From: Nitrosomonas sp. JL21
GTDB taxonomy: Bacteria > Pseudomonadota > Gammaproteobacteria > Burkholderiales > Nitrosomonadaceae
Direction of reading: 5' to 3'
NCBI RefSeq assembly: GCF_009833095.1
Contig: NZ_QRCB01000008.1
Span: 1 to 41,183 of the forward strand
DNA length: 41,183 nucleotides
The translations under genes and the position numbers were made by a program. Positions within the stretch are counted from its first letter, which is position 1. Each line of letters begins with the position of its first letter. Below are positions 36,033 to 41,183 of this stretch, piece by piece. The notes beneath the pieces were generated by a model. That model made no database searches. It had not been told where the DNA came from and saw only the letters and a list, made by a program, of their open reading frames with translations.

Positions 36033-36335
36033 ATGACATGGAGGATCAAGTTCTATAACGAGAAGGTCGAAGCGGAAACGTTGGCATTGCCAGCTGGGAT
36101 TCTCGCCAACTTCTTGCGTATCGCAGAACTCATCCAGGAATTCGGTCTCGATTTGGGACATCCTCATACTGCCCCGTTGGGCAAAGGATTATCCGGAGTC
36201 CGAGCCAAGGGACGTGAAGACATTTCCCAGTCGGTATTTTGTACCGTCAGAAACAAGGAAATCGTGATTCTGTTAACGGTGATCAAGAAGGACAATAAAA
36301 TACCGAAATATTATATGGAAACGGTACAAAAATGA
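36033..36335 (+). CDS. Type II toxin, RelE/Gp49-like
   Basis: About 100 residues from MTWRIKFYNEKVEAE; the longer frame upstream is unlikely. LPAGILANFLRIAELIQEFG, LGHPHTAPLG and GREDISQSVFCTV match the phage-derived Gp49/HigB-like toxins, ribosome-linked mRNA interferases. It precedes its antitoxin by 19 nt, the HigBA order. The last residues (IPKYYMETVQK) look normal. Confidence 0.88.
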   Translation: MTWRIKFYNEKVEAETLALPAGILANFLRIAELIQEFGLDLGHPHTAPLGKGLSGVRAKGREDISQSVFCTVRNKEIVILLTVIKKDNKIPKYYMETVQK

Positions 36336-36354
36336 TTAAAAGAGGTACAAAGCA

Positions 36355-36657
36355 ATGACCAATAAACGTCCAACATTCGAAAAATTTCGGCAAACGGCTT
36401 TACAAGATCCGGAAGTCAAAACCGAATATGACGCACTCTCAACGGCGTTCGAAATGAAACGCCAGATGATTGCTTTGCGTAAAAAAGCCGGTGTAACGCA
36501 GGAGCAGATGGCCAATCTGCTGGGTACCAAGAAAAGCAATATCTCGCGCCTGGAAAGCTTGCACTCGAATGTTTCGCCGAAACTGGCTACCGTCGAGGAT
36601 TACGCCCGTGCACTCGGTTATTCGATAAAAATAGCATTTGAGCCACGCATTCACTGA
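36355..36657 (+). CDS. XRE-family antitoxin (HigA-like)
   Basis: A protein of 100 residues with a Cro/C1-type helix-turn-helix (ALRKKAGVTQEQMANLLGTK, then NISRLES) at about 40-70. It neutralises the upstream toxin and should repress the operon. AGAGG precedes the ATG. Confidence 0.93.
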   Translation: MTNKRPTFEKFRQTALQDPEVKTEYDALSTAFEMKRQMIALRKKAGVTQEQMANLLGTKKSNISRLESLHSNVSPKLATVEDYARALGYSIKIAFEPRIH

Positions 36658-36761
36658 ATCTCGTGTGCCGTTACATCGACAGGTCGTAATCGTTGTTTCG
36701 GTGAAGTGATGGTTTGTTATGCCTGGATTGATGCAGTTCAAATTGCTCTTGAAGCGGGCTT

Positions 36762-37150
36762 TCATTTCTGGCGGCAATGCTGAAACAGCATCGTTTCCAG
36801 GTGTTCGATTTCTTTGTTCCGGTCGTGCCGCACATTCTTGATATTCAGTTGCAAAGCACGACGCTCTTCCAGCTGGCGCTGAATCAGATTGTCTCGTTCC
36901 TACGTGTCGCATATTAATGCCTGCCAGGCTTCCGTTCGTTTTAATCCACCACTTGGCCATGTTGTCCGGTCAGGCGATCCCACAGGCCCCGGATGCCTTA
37001 TTTAACCGGCCGTGCCGGTCTTCGCTTTCCTGTTACCAACGTCGTTGTTGCGTTTCAGTAAGATTTTGCCGTTCAGTTTGATGCCGTGCTTTCATTCTTA
37101 CTTTCTGTTCCAGCAGCGGTTCCATACGCATATGGCTGTGTTTCCGGATC
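36762..37150 (-). pseudogene. C-terminal tail of a conjugative relaxase (relic)
   Basis: Minus-strand pieces read RMEPLLEQKVRMKARHQTER, then GIRGLWDRLTGQHGQ, then ERDNLIQRQLEERRALQLN to a stop at 36762, with several stops and frameshifts between them. The GLWDRLTG phrase followed by an Arg/Gln/Glu coiled coil resembles the end of mobilisation relaxases. Identity is from memory and moderate. Confidence 0.5.
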
Positions 37151-37194
37151 TCGGCAGTGATGATTCCAAATCAACCCAGTAAATATCAAGTTGG

Positions 37195-37240
37195 CTAAAC
37201 TCAGTCATTTGACAGTCCATCTGATAGAACTGTGTTCCAT
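37195..37240 (-). pseudogene. YQMD-type relic, copy A
   Basis: Minus strand reads FYQMDCQMTEFS, similar to YQMDLQMTEFY in copy B at 37566. Family unknown. Confidence 0.4.
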
Positions 37241-37542
37241 TCCTTTAATTCTTGAACCGGAAGAAATCCTGCCTGGCATGCTGTTGAGTCAGTAAAGGAC
37301 AACTGAATCAGCTTGATGAATCGAATCAGGAGATACATGTTATTAAATGCAGGATATGAAAGAAACCCAGCACGCAAAGGAGGAAGAAATGTGCTGGGCT
37401 GTAAGCAAGGAATATGAAAAAGTAAATTAGAAGGAGCTACCATCCGTCTACGCAAAAATTAATGCGCTGGTAGCTGCGGTCTGCATCTACGAAGATACGT
37501 AAGTGCAAATGAATCATACTCTTTGTTCTAATTAAATGCAAA
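37241..37542. other. Intergenic region with hairpin and short leader-like ORF
   Basis: Contains arms CCCAGCAC (37366-37373) and GTGCTGGG (37391-37398) with AAAGGAGG in the loop, and a 13-codon frame from ATG 37389 directly after. Nothing else supportable. Confidence 0.35.
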
Positions 37543-37557
37543 TGATAATTATTCTCA
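37543..37557. promoter_or_regulatory. Fur-box-like site
   Basis: TGATAAT T ATTCTCA matches 13 of 14 fixed positions of the 7-1-7 Fur consensus (TGATAAT n ATTATCA). No iron gene is adjacent; the nearest intact gene is the recombinase at 37940. Confidence 0.55.
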
Positions 37558-37565
37558 TTAATAAA

Positions 37566-37661
37566 TTAGTTTCTTTCTAATTCAGATCGATAAAACTCTG
37601 TCATTTGCAAATCCATCTGATACTCAGGATCCGCGGCTTCATTCTGGTTTACTTTAAGCAA
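37566..37661 (-). pseudogene. YQMD-type relic, copy B
   Basis: A minus-strand end piece reading LLKVNQNEAADPEYQMD, then LQMTEFYRSELERN and stop. It has no start or ribosome site. The second occurrence near 37195 suggests a repeated lost gene. Confidence 0.4.
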
Positions 37662-37853
37662 AGCTTACTTAAAATGATTCAATTGATGTATGCATTACGA
37701 TTCTGACCAACTATATTAGTTGATCATGTAAAACTCTCATTACCCGATGTAATTATCGATGGAGGTCTTATAAGATGTTCGCCTTAAAATAAATACAATA
37801 CGATCATACTTTACGGTGTTCTAATATTAGGATCTATTAATCCGCATAATGAT
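37662..37853. other. AT-rich leader before the recombinase site
   Basis: No gene seen between the YQMD relic and the inverted repeat; strongly AT-rich. Confidence 0.4.
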
Positions 37854-37893
37854 ATTCATACATGTGATAGTGTCCTTTATCACATGTATGAAT
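37854..37893. repeat. loxP-like inverted repeat (16-8-16) upstream of the recombinase
   Basis: The left arm ATTCATACATGTGATA and right arm TATCACATGTATGAAT are perfectly complementary over 16 bp around the asymmetric spacer GTGTCCTT. With a 2-nt bulge the pairing extends outward (ATGAT/ATCAT). It ends 46 bp before the recombinase ATG and has no T run. Arms of about 13 bp with an 8-bp spacer are the layout of loxP-type crossover sites. Confidence 0.75.
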
Positions 37894-37939
37894 CATAGTA
37901 AAATTCAAGCATCCAAATTGCTTTTTTACCCAATAAAAA

Positions 37940-38899
37940 ATGTCGAATCTAACTTCTCTGACTAAAATTTGCTGTTCCGCACTGGTCACAACTTCCGGTG
38001 ATCGAGCCAGACTTAGATTTTTGGAATTCTTCGCATCTAACATTCGCAATCCACATACTCGTCGTGCTTATGTTCGTGCAGTTATGGATTTTATGAATTG
38101 GTGTCAAACGGAAGCTCAAGTTGTCGCATTGATCGATATTGAGCCATTACATGTAGCCGCGTGGATTAAATTACAAACTAGACGATTATCGGCGCCAAGT
38201 GTCAAACAACATCTTGCAGCCATACGTCATTTATTTGATTGGTTGGTTGTCGGCCAGATTGTGGCAACCAATCCGGCATCTTCTGTCAGAGGACCTGCTC
38301 ATCGGGTTAAAACCGGTAAAACTCCCATTCTGGATAGTGAAGATACCCGGCAATTATTCAACAGCATTGATGTCAGCAAACCTTCCGGGTTAAGAGATCG
38401 TGCACTCATTGCATTGATGGTCTATTCCTTTGCACGGATTGGCGCTGCTTTAGCGATGAAAGTTGAAGATGTGTATACGCAAAACAGGAGGCTCTGGGTG
38501 CGTCTGCATGAGAAAGGTGACAAACGGCATGAAATGCCCTGTCACCATAATTTGGAAGAATATTTAAGTGCATATATTAATGAAACCAACTTACGTGATG
38601 ACCCGAAAGGTTTTTTATTTCGTACTATTGGCCGAGGAACCGGACAACTAACCTCCTCTCCCCTAATGCAAGCCAATGCCCATGCTATGATACAAAGACA
38701 CATTAATAAATCTGGCATAGCCACAAAAGTTGGCAATCACAGTTTCAGAGCGACTGGTATTACTGCATACCTAAAAAATGGCGGAACTTTGGAAAAAGCA
38801 GCAATTATGGCCAATCATTCGAGTACTCGAACGACACAATTATATGACCGGCGACGCGATGAAATGACGCTCGATGAGGTCGAAAGAATTATGATCTAA
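37940..38899 (+). CDS. Tyrosine recombinase
   Basis: A complete protein of 319 residues. A SAM-like core-binding domain (about 20-110) precedes the catalytic domain with all six usual residues: R166 (FARIGAAL), a Lys at 192 or 195 (EKGDKRHE), H267 and R270 (NHSFRATG), H293 (ANHSSTRT) and the nucleophile Y302 (TQLYDRR). It resembles stand-alone integrases and XerC/D-like enzymes of mobile elements. The inverted repeat at 37854-37893 is its likely binding or crossover site. No excisionase gene is seen. Confidence 0.93.
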   Translation: MSNLTSLTKICCSALVTTSGDRARLRFLEFFASNIRNPHTRRAYVRAVMDFMNWCQTEAQVVALIDIEPLHVAAWIKLQTRRLSAPSVKQHLAAIRHLFDWLVVGQIVATNPASSVRGPAHRVKTGKTPILDSEDTRQLFNSIDVSKPSGLRDRALIALMVYSFARIGAALAMKVEDVYTQNRRLWVRLHEKGDKRHEMPCHHNLEEYLSAYINETNLRDDPKGFLFRTIGRGTGQLTSSPLMQANAHAMIQRHINKSGIATKVGNHSFRATGITAYLKNGGTLEKAAIMANHSSTRTTQLYDRRRDEMTLDEVERIMI

Positions 38900-39126
38900 A
38901 TGGTGTTAAGATTTATTAAATCGCAGATAAACTGCAATTCACCTTTAAAGCTCAAGACTCTCTCGGCTCGGGGAGAAAACTATCCGTCAAAATAGGGCAA
39001 CTCTATACCGTAAAAATCTCATAAGAGTTTGAATAATGCTACCCCTTATGAAATACTCAACTCTATTTCAATCAATCTCTCTGTAAACAACCCTGAGATC
39101 TCTTACAAATAAGAGGAGTATCGTAA
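38900..39126. other. Intergenic leader of the PEP-CTERM gene
   Basis: No gene; contains AAGAGGAG just before 39127. Confidence 0.4.
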
Positions 39127-40305
39127 ATGAAATTTTCCCCACTTCTTAAGCACTTTGCACTCATATTTGCTAGCATTTCGACTGCCTTAATACCTGCAGT
39201 TTCTTATGCTAATTAGTCAATCAGAGGATTGGACATTTTCCCTATTGCGCTTAATAACTCAGGTCAAGTATTAGGATCATCTAACGGCGATTATTTCATT
39301 ACAGGTCCTAACGGTTCGGGCATAACAAAATTTGAAACATTAGGTGAAAGTCATACCATAGTTTCTGACATTAACGATCTCGGCCAAGTCGTGGGGTCTT
39401 CAGAGCCAGCTAATGGTTTATTTCACCAAGCATTTATTAGTGGTCCAAATGGAGTAGGTATTACATACTTGGATTCTCGTGGATATGGAAGTGACGCTGC
39501 TGCCATCAATAATTTGGGTCAAGTAGCCGGAGAATATTATACGCCTGATGAGATAATTATAATTAGAGATAATCCTTTCATCACTAGCCCTAATGGGGTT
39601 GATATGAAAGATATAGATGTTAGTTATTGGAGCGGTGACGTCAGTGCTATCAATGATTCCGGACAAATGGTAGGATCAACGGTCGGACCTGCTTTCATCA
39701 CAGGGCCGAACGGAATGGGTGTTACTTGGCTAGATACTTTGGGTGGATATCACAGCGCCGCAAATGACATCAATGATTCCGGCCAAGTGGTAGGATATTC
39801 ATTCACTTACCACGGATTATGGTTTGAGCGTCACGCTTTCATAACAGGCTCTGATGGCGTAGGTATGACCGACTTAGGTACGCTGGGTGGCAATAATAGC
39901 GAAGCCATGGGTATTAATGATTTAGGGGAAGTCGTAGGAGTGGCGTTTGCAAAAGATCCTTATGAACAGCATTCTTTCATTTTTAGCCATGGTGGGATAA
40001 CCGATCTTTCATTATTAGATGCTGCCGTTTCATCCGGTTGGACTAACCTGGAAGTGATTGATATCAATAACAACGGGCAAATCATCGGAAGCGGTTCGTT
40101 AGATGGTGTTCAACAAGGATTTTTGCTTTCCTATACTCCCGATACCATATTCACCCCTATCCCTATATTTATTCCTCCGCCAATTCCTGAACCTGAAAAC
40201 TACCTGATGCTACTCACCGGTTTAGGCTTTATTGGTTTCTTTGCGCGGCGTAAAAAAGTGGTTGAATGCAATACGGACAAAATTCCGGAACATGCTCCAG
40301 CATAA
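39127..40305 (+). pseudogene. HAF-repeat PEP-CTERM protein with in-frame amber
   Basis: The ATG at 39127 follows AGAGGAG and begins a signal peptide MKFSPLLKHFALIFASISTA that ends SYAN. Codon 30 is TAG (39214-39216); the same frame then runs on for 362 codons. The body contains HAF-type repeats (DLGTLGGNNSEAMGINDLG, INDSGQVVG) and ends in a PEP-CTERM anchor: PEPENYLMLLTGLGFIGFF and ARRKK. Such proteins are sorted by exosortase/EpsH to the cell surface. One base separates the stop from a Tyr or Gln codon, so it may be a recent mutation, readthrough, or sequencing error. Confidence 0.85.
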
Positions 40306-40364
40306 TTTATTAAGGGTCTTAGGGTCTGTTTACGTTTTGAAATAAGTGTTTCATAGAAAGGAGC
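40306..40364. mobile_element. Possible IS end
   Basis: GGGTCTGTTTACG near 40323 resembles the ends of several IS elements and lies at the breakpoint of the ATPase fragment. Weak evidence. Confidence 0.25.
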
Positions 40365-40516
40365 AAACTGGAGCCACTTACAATGTTGGCGCCAAGGAAA
40401 ACCGTATTTTTCTGTTCAGCCAGGAGTGTTTCCGGGACTAATTTGTCATAGTGCTTCTCTACAGATTGCGATTCACCTGTAAGCGGTGCTTCATTGACGC
40501 GCAATAAGGAGAGCAT
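40365..40516 (-). pseudogene. P-type cation ATPase fragment
   Basis: Reads LRVNEAPLTGESQSVEKHYD then KLVPETLLAEQKNTVFLGAN. The TGES motif is the actuator loop of P-type ATPases, nearest the calcium/cation pump type. Both ends are cut. Confidence 0.75.
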
Positions 40517-40543
40517 AAAAAAGTGGGGTGTATTTTTTCCAAA

Positions 40544-40906
40544 TCATGCCGCCATTTTCAAAATTGATGCAGGTCCTTCCGCATTTTTCTCGATCTTTAA
40601 CCCCGGATACCAGCGTTCAAAGTGACGGTGTAAATCGTTATTCAGAACCGCCGTTCTCGTTTGTAACAGATAATGGACGCCTTTATGCGTCCATTGTATT
40701 TGCTGCTTTTTAACCATTCGTTTGGCGACAACTTCGTTAATCGTCGACTCCACAAAACTGGTCGAAATTGCTTCGCCATAGCGCCACTTCTCGCCATAAT
40801 TTGGGATCAAGCGTTGATTATTTCGAATATTAATATCCAATTCGTCCAAGTGCTTTAGAAATTTTTTTCGGTTTGTATAGCGAATTGTTTCATCAACGCT
40901 AATCAC
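40544..40906 (-). pseudogene. ISKra4-family transposase, C-terminal fragment
   Basis: About 120 residues: RLIPNYGEKWRYGEAISTSF, VESTINEVVAKRMVKKQQIQ and the end RHFERWYPG match the C-terminal part of ISKra4 transposases. The N-terminal two thirds are absent; an upstream stop lies at 40952. Confidence 0.8.
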
Positions 40907-41183
40907 TACACAATCTTCGATTCGGTCTAACGGTATTGGAGTTGTGATTAATCATGTTGTAGTTGTAGCCAGCAGCGCCAATATCTGTAACTGCCTAGAC
41001 AATTTCAGACCATTTGCCCGATAAATCGGAACCTGAAGTTATTTTTTCAGAGTGGTAAGCGCTGTTTTTGTTAGTTGGATTTTCCTGATTATTTGGGTGA
41101 TCACGATAGCTATTATCATATAGCCCGTGGGTAGTTATAATCTTGCCAGTACCTATCCCACTGACCTGTCTGGAAATTTCCTA
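40907..41183 (-). pseudogene. Relic of an unidentified protein at the window edge
   Basis: A minus-strand frame reads VSGIGTGKIITTHGLYDNSY and on to SGKWSEIV, then a TAG at 40995-40997, then TDIGAAGYNYNMINHNSNTV. The NSNT phrase is seen near the ends of some secreted calcium-binding proteins, but I cannot name this one. Confidence 0.35.

Overview
The window looks like the chromosome of a Gram-negative betaproteobacterium, most likely an ammonia oxidiser of the Nitrosomonadales (Nitrosomonas type). This is inferred from gene content, not from a search: periplasmic DsbC beside a UbiH-type hydroxylase, CHRD, DUF1840, CsbD and PA2169-type stress proteins, a PEP-CTERM/HAF protein, ISKra4 and IS5 remnants, and a large investment in FG-GAP proteins.

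Layout. 1-5914: two minus-strand FG-GAP giants; the first runs off the left edge. 6279-8222: dsbC and a flavin hydroxylase, probably one operon, then tRNA(CAT) at 8456. 8649-12790: small stress or envelope proteins (PA2169/DUF2383, CHRD, DUF1840, Ser/Pro-rich secreted, CsbD, small ORFs), several followed by clear terminators. 12955-17381: a five-domain SbsA-Ig-like protein and a third large FG-GAP protein. 17662-28688: mostly housekeeping-like genes (NYN-LOTUS, RtcB, a membrane protein coupled to a lipoprotein hydrolase, a decayed vapBC next to an intact Phd/PIN pair, VOC, DUF5677, YbiT-type ABC-F, OFA-family MFS). 28831-41183: an eroded accessory region. It has three ParB-like relics, a tRNA 3'-half, a truncated FG-GAP gene, a dispersed hairpin repeat, a methyltransferase, DoxX, YciI, a glutaredoxin-MauE fusion, a HigBA-like pair, a relaxase-tail relic, a tyrosine recombinase, a PEP-CTERM gene interrupted by an amber codon, and P-type ATPase and ISKra4 scraps.

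How it fits together. The FG-GAP proteins each carry seven repeats per block, so each block should fold as a seven-bladed beta-propeller. They share a homologous C-terminal tail, also echoed in the Ig-like protein, and are best read as a family of surface or secreted, probably type I-exported, calcium-binding proteins that has grown by duplication, fusion and gene conversion. The most striking unexplained element is a perfect inverted repeat with 16-bp arms around an asymmetric 8-bp spacer, 46 bp upstream of an intact tyrosine recombinase. This is the architecture of a loxP-type crossover site and suggests a self-contained recombinase/target module.
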